NCBI GenBank assembly: GCA_029339195.1
Contig: JAPTJF010000146.1
Coordinates: 64,113 to 128,112 of the forward strand
Reading direction: 5' to 3'
From: Micractinium sp. NFX-FRZ
Lineage: Eukaryota > Chlorophyta > Trebouxiophyceae > Chlorellales > Chlorellaceae
Length of the DNA stretch: 64,000 bases
This document shows positions 21,576-33,100 of the stretch, piece by piece; within the stretch, counting starts at the first letter, position 1; each line of letters begins with the position of its first letter. The notes under the pieces were generated by a model. It saw only the letters and a program-made list of their open reading frames with translations. It did not search any database and was not told where the DNA came from. The position numbers were made by a program, and so were the translations under genes.

Positions 21576-23155
21576 CAGAGCGACTGGGGCAGGGTGTGAG
21601 CCCTTCACCCCAGGATGTAAGTCAACCCGCGCCTGCCTTCCCTCCCCGCCACTAAGCCTCCTGCGCGTCAGCGCCATTTCACTTGTGGCCTCTGTAGCGG
21701 CAACGTGTGCCTCAGCTAGCACCGCCATGCTGTGCTCCCGTTTCAGGCCGAGCACTTGCAGTGCCTGCTGTCCACTCGGGTGAACCGCACCACCGCTTTG
21801 AGAACAACCACCCATGGCCCAGCATGCACAACTGCAACATCCATGAGCATGCACGGTCCCCGTGTCCTCGGCTGCGCAGACTGGCTTTCTTTTTTCTCCG
21901 GCTCACCCATGGCACTGGCACCCGCACCGCACCGCGGCAGGTGCTGCCCTTTACTCTGGGATACCATGGTCGCTCACCTGCTCCTGCCAACATCAAACAG
22001 CGGTTGTCGAGGGATAGTTTCCATGCAGCTTCGGCTGTTGTGTTGTGCTTACCCACGTTGCATGCGATAAGCACATGCAGGCTGTGTGCACGCTTGCAAG
22101 TCGTTTGCATGTGAATGAGATCAGACATCTGAGGGGAGAGGAAGGAGCGCTGCTGCATTGCAACGCAAAGTACATGATGGTAAAGGTAAAGGTAAAGTCA
22201 AACATGATGGTACAGGTAAAGATAAAGTCAGTTTCGTCCCGATGCGTGCCCTGTTGGACACTGCTTAGGCCGCCCGGGCGTTGGGTCAGCCGAGGCCCCG
22301 GGAAGGGAAGGAGAAGATAACATGCAAGTTGAGAGAGAGATCGCTGATGGCTCAGCTATTGCCGTTCGTACTAATCGCTTCTAGATGACAATTATGGCCA
22401 GCAAAGCGACTGTATTGGATGGGACAGGGGGCTGCACACAGCAGCTGCGGCGTGCAAACACACAGCAGTTGTCCAGTTGCAGTTTGCAAGCGGATGCGTC
22501 AAGATGAGGGCAGGGACGCGGGTAGAAGCGGAGGGACGATCAAATGGGAGGGGGGCAGCTGAGGCAATGAATGTGGGGGCGTGCTGCTGTTGAGGAGCCG
22601 CAGATTGGGTTGATTGATGCCCACGTTTGTCAGCTGATTTGTGTGCCGAGGTCACGGCGCAGGCCTGCCGGCCTCTTTGGCATGCTCGGTCGGGGGGATG
22701 AGATGGCAGCGCTGCAAGCTTGCGGCCTGGCCAGAGTCGTTGCCAGCACTGCAGCTTGTTCCAGCCGGCGCTGCCCCGCTCTGGATGTACACTGGAGCAG
22801 CTGAGCTGCAGAGGAAAGGGCAACAGCAGGGCAGCAGGCCGGTGAGGAGAAGCAGCTTGAGCGCGATGCTGGGCGCGGCGGCTGCATGCTGGAACGCATG
22901 GTGATGTGGTGCGCAAAGGAGTCGAAGGGTGGTGAGGGTGGTGCCGCCCAACCGCCACACACTGAAAGCAAGCTGGGGAAGCAGGCTGCTCGGAGGGAGC
23001 GCTGCCAGCGCTGCCTGAGGATGCAGGCGAAGCGGCAGGGAGGGGACTCTCGCTCCCGACTTGAACAGGCGGTCTTTGTGTGCGCCCTCCCCCTGCATCC
23101 CCCTGCCCAGACCCCACGACGCGCAACACCCACCTGTGCTTACACTCGGCCCAGC
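21576..23155. other. Intergenic, no gene seen
   Basis: TGTAA at 21,616-21,620 fits a poly(A) signal for the trefoil gene. At 22,176-22,230 there is a small AT-richer tandem (ggtaaa units and two atgatggta blocks). The long - ORF 22,392-23,492 overlaps the real gene in another frame and has no family likeness. Confidence 0.4.
23140..23144 (-). terminator. TGTAA polyadenylation motif
   Basis: On the - strand about a dozen bases after the stop of the small membrane-protein gene at 23,156. Confidence 0.45.
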
Positions 23156-23683
23156 TCAAGGCATGAGCAGGGCGAGTACGGCACACAGCGCTGCCGAGCA
23201 CCCGGCAGCGACGCCGAGTCCCGCAAACAGGATGCCAGACATAATCAGGATGACGCCCGCAAAGGCCATCCTGACAGGCGGCATGGCGGCCTTCTCCTCG
23301 TCGTATTCCTTTATGAGGTCCCGCACAGTACGCGCCCGTCCCGTGTCTGCTGCCGCGCGAGCGGGCGGCGTGTGAATGGGCGGCTCCCCGTGTGAATGGG
23401 CGGCTCCCCTGCCGGAGGCGCCCCAGCCGCGGCCTTGCTCCGCAAGCCGGGGTGACGCAGGGGCAGGCCGCCTGCACGAGGAGGGCAGACAACAGGAGGG
23501 CAGCCTGCTGGGCTGGAAGAAGAGAGCCTTCGGGCTGAATATCTCCGAGCGGGATAAACGCTCTGCTCGGGTCGGCTGCCCCCGAGCAAGCCCACCTGCG
23601 CCTCGGAGGCCGGTGGGGCGGGCGTTGCCAGCCACTTGAGCTGGTCGCAAGCCGAGCACCGCGGTGACCGACATGGCCGCCAT
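23156..23683 (-). CDS. Putative small plastid membrane protein
   Basis: The frame from the ATG at 23,683 encodes 175 residues. The first ~40 are Ala/Arg/Ser-rich with few acids, like a plastid transit peptide. The last third reads DLIKEYDEEKAAMPPVRM followed by two hydrophobic stretches (AFAGVILIMSGILFAGLGVAAG and CSAALCAVLALLM) separated by a short turn, a hairpin membrane anchor. The middle Pro/Arg-rich part could be an intron: a cag|gtgggc donor and several ...cag acceptors exist, so the protein may be shorter. I do not recognise the family. The nearby - strand TGTAA supports the stop. Confidence 0.5.
   Translation of the reverse strand: MAAMSVTAVLGLRPAQVAGNARPTGLRGAGGLARGQPTRAERLSRSEIFSPKALFFQPSRLPSCCLPSSCRRPAPASPRLAEQGRGWGASGRGAAHSHGEPPIHTPPARAAADTGRARTVRDLIKEYDEEKAAMPPVRMAFAGVILIMSGILFAGLGVAAGCSAALCAVLALLMP
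23365..23410 (+). repeat. Tandem 19-20 bp duplication
   Basis: gtgtgaatgggcggctcccc occurs twice back to back, inside the middle part of the putative membrane-protein frame. Confidence 0.75.
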
Positions 23684-24640
23684 AAAGTGGCGTTGCAGAC
23701 TAATGGGCGGTGCAAAGCAGCTCAGGTGCAAGGAGTGACGAGAGCTCCGTGACGAGTAGCAGGCCCCTCCAGCTCCAGCCGCCGCCTCCGGCGGCGGTAC
23801 TCCAGTACACAGCAGCAGGCCAGCGGCAAAGGCCCGACTCAAGCCCCGTCAGGCCGCCACATCGCACATGGCACAGGCACGCCCAAGCGCCGCCGAACAC
23901 ACCCCAAGCGCTGCACCCTGCCAGCCGCCGCTCCGCCACCGCAGGCAGCCCGGCAGGAGCCCCCAGGCAGCCCTCTCCCTGCCCTCCCGCCCGCAAGCGC
24001 CGGCACGCCTCCAGCAGCTGGAAACCCTTTCCCTGCGTGCAGTCAAGAGGTGCAGCAGCGATCCCTGCTGCTGTACCTCCTCAGATCCATCCCTTCCGCC
24101 TGTGCCAGCGCCACCGCCAAGCTTGCGGGCGCTGCAGGGGCTCACTTCTCATGCTTGTGACGCCCGCCTCCGTGTTCTGCTCTCCCTGGATGGCACACGC
24201 ATGTTGCACCTCAGGCTGGCACGCCCATTGCTCTCTTGTGTGTCCTCACTCGAGCTCTCAGCTGGTTGCGCATATGAGCTTAAGCAATGTGCAAGCAACA
24301 ATCTGCAAGTAGCAGCGGTGTTCCAACCTTGGAGGCCATGCAAACAATGCAGTGAGCGTCACGCGCCTCCACTGACGTTAAAAATCCCATCCAGTGATGG
24401 GGCAGCAGGGAGGGAGATGCCATATATGGTGTCGACAAGTGCAGCCACAAAGTGCGGCGCGATGAATGCATGCGTCCTTGGGTTTGAAGCTGGGTGGCAA
24501 GCAGCGAGGCGGCAAGCAGGGCATGAATACTAATGCAGCATCAAGTTAACAATCTGGGCATGGCAGCGGAACGATGACGAGGGACACGGTCGGTCTAGAT
24601 GAGCACAGCACCATGCGGTGCAAGGGGACAGCCAAGCGGG
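23684..24640. other. Intergenic, no gene seen
   Basis: Contains overlapping ORFs on + (23,710-24,312, 23,868-24,533) with no family likeness or believable start context. It should hold the promoter of the membrane-protein gene and the 3' end of the BASS4-like gene. Confidence 0.35.
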
Positions 24641-27600
24641 TCAGGCCTTGTGTGGGTGCATGGCTACCGACGCCGTGCTCTCGGAGTGAGCAGACTGGCT
24701 GGAAGACAGGCCCAGGGAGAGTGGTGCAGTCTCCTTGGCATCACTCCCTGACTCTGCCACCCCTGCCACATCAGTGCCAACTGTCGCCAACACATCAGCC
24801 GCCTTGCCCGACGCCGAGACCAGCTCCAGGCCTGCCTTGGTGCCGCCATTCTGTGCTGCTGCGTGGCCGGAGCCGCCGCCCTCCAGCGCTGCCGTTGCTT
24901 CCCCCACCGCGGCCTCTGCCTCGGCCACTTTGCGGACCTGCTGGTAGCGCTGGGTGTAGCGGGTGAAGAAGGGGACCAGCATGCTGCCGATGAACACCTG
25001 CGGGACAGAGCCGAAGTTGACCACATTGTCAGCGGCAGTGTCAAGGTTGTAGATCACAGGAGACGGGAGGCGGCATGTTGCCGGCAAGGAGCGGTGCATC
25101 AGAAGGTGGGAGTGGCAGTGGGGACACCGCGCAGCAAGGTTGGGTTGGTCAGCAGCAGGCGGGCGGTGCAGAGGGAAAGGCTGCTAGCGCGGCACACCAG
25201 TGCGCCCTCTGCAGTGCCGCGCGCACGGCGGTGCCTGTGCCTGCCCTCTGGCCGCCCTCCCCCGCACGCCCCTCCGCAGCACTCATCCTGCTTGCCCGCC
25301 CGCCCACCCTGCCCCTTCCCACCTGCACAATCTGCCCGATGACGGCAGGGATGGCCAGCAGGCCTTGCAGGGAGGTGTCGTTTGTGATGTACCCAATCAC
25401 TGCAGCCGGGGGGGAGGGGGCACGTGGCAGGGAAGGGAGGGCGTCCACTGTCAGGAATAACCGGGTGCGATGTAAGCCACAGGCGCCGTTTCCGCTGTGC
25501 CCCTGCACTGCATCATCATGTGCATGCAGGGGCAGGGGGGGGGTGGCCACCCGGGCGCAAGCGGTGCTTGAATCAGGAGAGCACAGTGAAGGCTGCAGTC
25601 CCCCCTCAAATCGCGCACCCCCCTCCAACATTGCTGCATTGCGGCTGCTGCTGCCCTGCGCAGCCCGGGCCCCTGGTGCGCACACACACGCGAGGGGCGG
25701 CTGGGCGCTGAGTGCATGTGATGGCACCACGCACCTGCCACCGACACGGGGCCGCTCTTTTGTGAGGCCATGACGCCGGTGGACACGTTTTCAGGGGCCG
25801 GCATGCGCAGCACCAGGCTGCACGGCCGGGTGGGCAGGCGGGGCGGGCAGGGCAGGGAGGGTGAGCAAGCATGCACGCAGGGGGGCAGCAACTTGCCATG
25901 CCGTGCCATGCACTGCGCCGCCCTATAACACGAATGCAAATGGGCACACCAGTGCCGGCGACTTCCAGACCACGCCTGCCTACCTGCTGAGGGAGTTGCC
26001 TGAGAATTGCACAGTCAGGGCGCAAGGCACGCTGCTGCCCGACCTCCCCTTGCTCAAGCGAGACCAGTGTACAACATGTTGTGCCCCATGATGGTTGCTA
26101 AACTGCTTCCCCCTGCCCTTTCCTCCCCTGCTGTCCTCTCCACCCAGCCCTTGAATTTGCACGCCCTGCATGTACCTACTTCCTTGTGCTAAACCCCTGC
26201 AGCACACGACCCCACAGGTCGGGCCGCACTCAAAACGATGGTCAAACTTTGCTTATGCACCGGCACTCACGTGGAGATGAGGAAGTTGCCGATGAGATAA
26301 ATGATGTGCTGTGCCGCCGACAGCAGGATGACGTACACCACACCCACAAACGGCTGCTCCACCACTGCACAAATAAGGGGGATGCCGCGTGCAGGGGCAG
26401 GGTTGGGGAGGGTGGGGTCCACAGCCCCACTGGAGACGGAAGGGGAGAACCGATAAGAGGGTGTAGACACAGGGGTGCCCGTGGGGAGCATGGGCAGCAG
26501 AGTGAGGCAGGCAGAGAGTTATCAAGAGTTGACAGAATGGCCAGGGACCAAGGTGCTGAGAGGCAGAGCATGGGCAACTGGCTTCACAGCATGCAGTGCA
26601 GGCCGTGGCGCACCCCACCCGCCTGCCCTGCCCACTCACAGATGGATTGCGCGCCCGACAGGACCTGCGGCGGCATGACAGCAGGGGGCTTGCGCAGTTA
26701 GGCAAGTCGGGCGTCCGGGCAGGCATTGCAGGCCAGGTTGGCAGTCGGGGGACGGCCCAGGGGGGGCCAACACGCAAAGCCTGCCCACCAACCCACCCTA
26801 GGCCGCCCCGAGGCACCCACGTGACCCAGCCCGCCAATGCCCCCACCTGCCAGATGATGAATGCCAGGTTGGCGGTGGAGAAGAGCCCCAGGGGGACCTT
26901 GTGCTTGGTGACAAAACGGCGCACGGGGGGGCACAGGTCGCGCACGGCCTGCGGTGGTGGAGGTGGGGCCAGGGAGGTGGGGGGCAGGCAGGTGGGGCCA
27001 GGGGGGTGGGGCCAGGGAGGTGGGGGGCAGGCAGGTGGGGCCAGAGAGGTGGGGGGCAGGCAGGGGCGGATGGAAGCCGGGCAGTGAGGGCTCGGGGCGC
27101 ATGAGACGCGCGTGGACAGGGGAAGGCGGGGAAGGCGGTGCAGTTGTGGCTGTGACAGCCCCTGCTGCTCGTGGCTATCGCTGCAGGGCACCTCCTGCTG
27201 CACCTGCTGTGCCTGCCCTGCAGCAACAGTCGCGAGCAGCAGGCGCTCGGCCCCTGGCCCCTTGCACCCTGCTCTCCCACTCGGGCCCTGCACCCGCCCA
27301 TCCCACCCCATCCTTCTTCCGCACATCCCCCGCCATGCCCGGCCCTGGTCCCCCCGCCAACACCCACCTTGCCGATGAGGGAGGGCACCAGCACCGATAT
27401 GAGGAGGTTGACCAGGAGTGCCACCATGTCAATTGACAGGTCGAAGTCTGGGGGTGGGGGCGGGGGGCAAGATTGGGGCAGGCATTCAGGGGTGGGGTGG
27501 CCGGGTGAGGAGGTTGACCAGGGGGGCCGCCATATCGAACGACAGGTAAAGGTTCGTGGAAAGGAGGGCACAAAGGGGGCGGTGCAGGGCAGCCGCCGTT

Positions 27601-29750
27601 GGTTCGTGGCTACTGAGCATGTGGCGATGCAAGTACGCCGGCGGCAGTGCCGGGGCAGTTGGATGAACGCATTGCAACCTCTGCGCTCGATGCTGCGGTG
27701 CCCCGCCTGCCCTGACCCTCTGCCATGCCCGGCAGCCCCTCACCGGTGCCTGCAAAGAGGGCCTTGAGCCACAGAGGCATGGTGAAGATGCCAATGATGT
27801 TGGTGCCCACTGCAGAACAGTAGATGCAAGAAATGAGATCAGAAAACACAGGAGACACAGTGTAGCTGGCTTGCTCATTGTACTGTAGGCGTGCCCCGAT
27901 ACCGCCCCGCTGCGCCCGTGTAGCCCGGCCTGCGCCCCTGCCACCCAAGCACACTCCTGAAGGCCCGCCCAAATCCCCCCCGCCTCTCAAGCACCCAGCA
28001 TCCACCTGTCAGCATGAGCGCCAGCCCCTCATTGCCGCCGCACGACCGCACCAGGCTGATGCCAATGCCCAGCGTCTGGGGCACCGCCGTTGTGAGGGTC
28101 AGGCCCGCTGTGTAGGCATGAGGGGTGAGGGGGATCTCCCGAAAGGCAAAGCCCAGGCAGGGTGTGATGGCCAGGGTGGAGACAAAGCCAAACAGCACGC
28201 CCAGCTTGTACTTCATCGCCGCCTTGATGTCGTCGGTTTTCAGCATGAGGCCGCTGATGAGGAAGACTGCAGGGGAGGGGGAGGGGCAGGGGAGAAAGGG
28301 GGGTGAGGAAGAGGAGAAGGCAGGGTGAGAAAGGGGGCCGCTTTGATGTCTTGAGCATCAGCCCGCAATCAGGAGGACTGCACAGGATGGGGTGGGCAGG
28401 ATCGGGCTCGTTTCCACAAGCACCAGTTCGCCTGCATGGCCTCTCCACCAGTCAGGCGCAGGGGCAGGGCTAAGCTGGGCTCGCCACCCTGGCCCTTCCT
28501 TCCCAGCTGATCTCACCAATCATGATGTTTATTGTCTTCACTATCTGGTAAGCCCTGCCGTTCACCCAGAACTGCAGGAGAAGCAAGGGACGGCCCTTTT
28601 GACAGAATGATCAGCAGGTGGCCATGCCTTTGGGCAGAGCTGTGCGGATGGCAGCGCCGGTGCTAGGCTTGGAGCACCGCCGCTCCAGCTGGCATTCGCC
28701 GTGCAAAAGACTGCGCAAGTTGCCGCCGCGCGTGTTGCCTGCTGGAGCTAGCTAGAGCGCACCTGTGCATGCAGCACCGCCTCGCCGGGGGCCGGCCATG
28801 TCAGCGCGATGAGTGCCGCCACGAGGTCTGCAGCAGTGGGGAGGGAGGTGCTCAGGGGGGCCACAGCAGCAGCAGCGCTTTCAGGTTTTTGATGTGGTGC
28901 TGGAAGCCACTACGTTCTGTTCTGCTGTCGCCTCGACGCAACGGCCCCCGCTCCAGCCCAACGTGCGGGCATATAAAGGCTTGCTGCACACCCTGCACCG
29001 AATGCATCGCATTGAAGAATTTAAAGTGTGACGCAAAAGGGAACAGCAGAAGTTGTCCTCACAGGAGATGAGCAGGAACTGGTCTATGAAGAGCTTCTTG
29101 AGCCGAGCCCACAGCTTTGGCCAGTCCATGCCGGCAAGGCGGCGAAACGCCGAGGTGTGGAGCTCTTGTCCGACTGAACCTGCCCTGCAGCAAGCACACA
29201 TCCGTGCACCAGCAAGATTTAAATCAATGATCAGGCCAGGTGGCTTTGTGCGGGCAAGCGAGCAGCTGCCCTGGCTGCCCATATGCCGCTGGCGGCAGCA
29301 GCGGCGGCAGCGGCAGCGGCGGCAGTTTACACCTGCACCGCGCACCGCTCCACATCCGACTTCCAAAGGTAAAATGCAACGATGCAGCATCGCTCAATTG
29401 GCCTGGCAGTTCCGCAAGCAAAGAGGAAGCAACAGCGGCAGCCCAACACGAGCGCCTCACCCAGGTTGCTGTAGAAATGTGCGCGCTTTCAAATCACAGA
29501 CATATTGTCGCTTTGATAAGTAGAGCTGTATAGGGATTGGGCCAAAAGCGGCGGCTGAGTAAACTTACAAGCGCTCGCGGGCTACCGCAGGTGCGGGAGA
29601 GCTGGGCAGTTGCGGCTGTAGAGTTGAGCACAAATTGCGCCAGCTGCGAGGGGCCACGCGCATGGCCGGCCTCACCAGAGTCACCAGGTGCCGCCAGTGA
29701 GGCGCACCCGCCGCCCTTTGCTGGAACAGAAGCGTGCGCGGACATGACAT
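24641..29750 (-). CDS. BASS4: BASS4-like SBF carrier, plastid-targeted, 13 exons
   Basis: Exons in order: 29750-29569, 29184-29063, 28827-28763, 28571-28517, 28266-28006, 27809-27744, 27447-27368, 26948-26847, 26664-26640, 26364-26271, 25817-25735, 25399-25323, 24997-24641. All phases agree; 522 residues. The Arg/Ser-rich, acid-free start looks like a transit peptide. The core has the SBF-like (bile acid:Na+ symporter) pattern with about ten membrane segments: FLISGLMLKTDDIKAAMK, GLTLTTAVPQTLGIGISLV, NEGLALMLTVGTNIIGIFTMPLW, GVMASQKSGPVSVA, IPAVIGQIVQ. This is the branch of Arabidopsis BASS4 and yeast Rch1, so a plastid-envelope anion or metabolite carrier is likely; the substrate is unknown. 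The hydrophilic Ala/Gly/Ser tail is unusual. It lies in tandem with a PHT4-like transporter. Confidence 0.85.
26955..27068 (+). repeat. Tandem repeat in BASS4-like intron 7
   Basis: Three units built on ggtggggccagggaggtgggg and gcaggcag. G-rich on the + strand, so C-rich in the transcript. Confidence 0.8.
27500..27560 (-). other. Decayed copy of BASS4-like exon 7
   Basis: Read on - it encodes NLYLSFDMAAPLVNLL against DFDLSIDMVALLVNLL of exon 7. It lies in the intron just upstream of that exon. No AG precedes it, so it is not expected to be spliced in. Confidence 0.7.
28336..28385 (-). other. Decayed copy of BASS4-like exon 5 start
   Basis: The - strand has gtgcag|tcctcctgattgcggg and gatgctcaaga-catcaaagcgg, matching the acceptor and first ~50 bases of exon 5 (cag|tcttcctcatcagcgg...). 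Small deletions break the frame. Confidence 0.65.
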
Positions 29751-30128
29751 GGGCAGGATTGAATCTGGCTGGACTGGCTGGCACCATCATGGTCCATACA
29801 TGCTGCAGAAGCAACTTCACAGCCTTCCAATGCTTCAAGTGCTGCCAGCCCACATGGGCCGGCAAGGAGCGGGCACCTCTGCACCCACTTGGTTGCCCGG
29901 TGCACAGCTAGCCAGCAGTTGTGACACCCTCAACATATCCTGCTGCACCGCTTGCACTGAGCAATTTCAATTACAAACCAAATCCACAACAACTCTGGTG
30001 TTGCGCGCTCTCTGTGAGCAGGCCTCCCTGACTGCCAGCCTGATCAGGCCCGCCGAATCACGCACCACTGGGCAGGACAGCACGCATCACTGTTTCAGCA
30101 AGCAAGCCCGTAGCCTCGCTCCGCTGCC
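29751..30128. other. Spacer between the two transporter genes
   Basis: 378 bases hold the PHT4-like 3' UTR, with a - strand TGTAA at 29,971-29,975, and the BASS4-like promoter. No gene seen. Confidence 0.45.
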
Positions 30129-33100
30129 TCACTCGAATTGCGGGTCGGCGCGGCAAAAGGCGTTCCACACCACAGTGCCCAGCACGTACATGGCAGCCGT
30201 GGCCTGGAAGATGAGGGAGAAGGAGCCGGTGCGCTCCAGCACAAAGCCGCACACTGCAGCAGGAGGGGAAACAAAATGCAGGTGGGTTGGTGGGGTTGTG
30301 AGGGGTGCACACGAAAGATTGGAGGAAGAGGGAGCCGGTGCGCTCCAGCATGCCGCACACTGCAGGGGCACAGCGTGGGCAACCGGGACACAGGGACACG
30401 GAGGGTGGCAGGTTGGAGGGGTGGGGTGACGTGTTGAGCAGGGCGGGGGGCAGATGGGAGTGGGTGGCAGGGATAGAGAGGCAGTGCAGTGAAATACAGA
30501 GGAGAGTGCTGCTTCCGCATCCCGCCTCCTGCATTCCCTCCCTGCCCCACCAGCCGGCCGCCCCGCCCCGCACCTACCCGACACGCCCAGGATGCCGGCA
30601 AAGCTGCCAAACGTGTTGCACAGCCCGAAGAGCAGCCCCGCGTGCTTGGGAGCGATGTCGCTCATGTTGGCCACAAAGCCGGCCTGGCCTGCAGGGGGGA
30701 TGGGCGATGGGGCAAACGGGGCAAGGTGGCGTGTCGGCGCGGAGAGGCGGCACACAGGCGTACAGGCGGCAGCACAGCAGGGCGGTGGCAGCATGCTGTC
30801 TGCAAGCACTGAGCTGGGACAGCCGTGCCAAAGCCATGCTGCTGCCCAAGCCCTGCTGCCTTGGCGTCATGTTCTCTCCACCTCCCTTGCCCCCCTCTTA
30901 TGGCAGCAGTCGCATCTGCACCCCCGTTTGTGTGCAGCTGTCGCCGGCAGCGCACCCAGGGAGGTGATGCCGAGCGCTGCCGTCATGCACAGCAGCGCCA
31001 GCGGTGGCGAGATGGTGGGGTTGGACAGCACAGCCAGCGCCAGCACCGGACCCAGGAAGGCCACCGTCTGAATGTTCTTGCGCACTTTCAGCACCGCCAC
31101 GCCTCTCCGGACCTGGCGGGAGGCAGGGTGGCGGGGCAGTGCAGGGGCAGTGGGGTCTGGGTGACAGGCGACAGATGGACGCAGGCCGTCAGAGCCCTGA
31201 ATTCCGGCCAGGCTGCACCGTGCAGCAGCACAGGTGCACTGTGGAGGAGACCCAGCGAAGCCCGGCCCGCAGCCACCAGCCCATGAGCCAGCAGTCCAGC
31301 ACCCGTGACGGCCCAGCAGTGCAGCACACAGCGCTGCAGGGCAGCGCAGCGCGGCCCACCAAGCACAACCAGACACGCCTCGCAGCCTCACCAGCCCGTC
31401 GGCCAGCAGGCCTGCGCAGGTGCTGCCCACCGCCATGACCACCCAGGGGATGAAGCTCATCATGCTGCTGGCCTTCAGGTCCATGCCTGCGTTGTTGAAC
31501 AAACGAAATACATGGGGTGATGTGCGGGATGGAGGGGTGCTGCGGGGGGCTGCAGAGCTTTCATGAGGCAGCCGGCCTTCAGGTCCCTGCCTGCATATGA
31601 AAAGAGGACCACGGACGGGGTTGGTGCACGGGAATGAGGTGTGCTGCAAAGGGGACCAGGGGGGGATGCAGCTCAGCAGGCTGGGTGGCTGCCAGGTGGA
31701 TGCCTGCGGGAAGCGGAGGTTGAACATGGATGCCTGCGGCATGCGCGCTTGAGGATGCTGCGGACGCGCCCAGGTGTGCACGTGGTGGTGAATGGCAGGG
31801 TGTGGCAGAGACAGAGAACTCTGTGTTCCCGCGAGCGCGCGCGCTGCGTGCCCGCCATGCTATGCTGTGCTGTGCTTGTGCCAACGGTGCCCACGCTGTG
31901 CCCCTGCTGTGCCCCTGCTGTGCGCCAGCTAAGCTAGCTAAGCTCACCCAGCACTTGGTAGAAGTATGTGGGCATCCAGTTGAGATAGATGAAGTAGCCC
32001 CAGTGGTTGACTGCAGGACAAACCAGGAGGTGCATGGGAGTGAGTGCAGCCCGGGCAGCAAGGCACATGTGGCATGCACACTGCGTCAGGCGGGGGGGTG
32101 CCGTGCAGCGGAAGCCACAACAAGCCGGACAGCAGGCAGCTCAACAACACCATTGGGAGGAGCAACACCACAACACACAAGCTCAACAATGGAGTGGGAA
32201 GCCATAACAAGCCAGACAGCAGGCAGCTCAACAACACCATTGGGAGGAGTATCGCCAGGACTCCAGCACACTAGATGGGAAGCCATCTCACCAAAGTTGG
32301 CAACAATGATGGCCCAGGTGGCGGGGTTGCTCATGAGAGTGCCCACACTCATTTTGCTGCCACCGCCCCCGTTAGCTGCTGCACTGCCGCCCGCAGGGCC
32401 GCTGCTGGCTGCGGCCGCGCTGCACCCCGGCACCACCAGCGTCCACAGCAGCAGCAGAGGGGCGCCGGCCATGCCGAAGAGGTAGAAGAGGGAGCGCCAG
32501 CCAAAGTGCTGCAGGATGAGCGGGGAGAGCAGGAGGCCCACCAGGTTGCCTGCAGGTGTGGGGGAGCAAGGCGGGGGCAGGGAAGGGAGGGCGCAGAGGT
32601 GAGGTAAGATGGGGGGGGCGGAGAGCAGCAAGCGGGAGGGCGCGCAGGCCAGCAGGGCGCGCACAGAGCTGGCAGGTGGCTTGACGGCGCACAGAGCAGC
32701 ATCGCGCCCCTTCCATGCATCGCAGGCTGTTCTGACGATTGCCGAGTGTTGCTCCGCCTGGGCACCCCCTCAGTGTCGCGTGCCTCCCTCATTGCCTCCC
32801 TGCCTCCCACCCTTCCCTTTCCTCCGCACCTGCACCTTCCCACCGCCTCCCCCCCTCCCTCTCTCTCTCTCTCCATCCATCCCCTTCTGACCATCTCCTC
32901 CCCACCCACACCTGTGTGGAACCCTGTGAACACGTTGCCCAGGGCGGTGGCCTTCTTGGAGGGGTGGATGTTGCGGGCCACCAGGTTGTTCATCGCAGGC
33001 AGAGCCACGCCTGCAGGAGGGGAATGGCACATACACAGGCAGCGGGAGCAGGCAGGTGTGTTCAGCATGCAGTAGAGGCAGGCAGCGGCCTCTCAAATGC

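Noticed and set aside
22392..23492. 366-codon ORF on - strand
   Set aside because: No family likeness, low-complexity Arg/Pro/Ala composition, and overlap in another frame with a better candidate at 23,156-23,683.
24664..25044. Arg/Trp-rich ORF on - strand
   Set aside because: Shadow of the BASS4-like terminal exon, which carries FIGSMLVPFFTRYTQRYQ in another frame.
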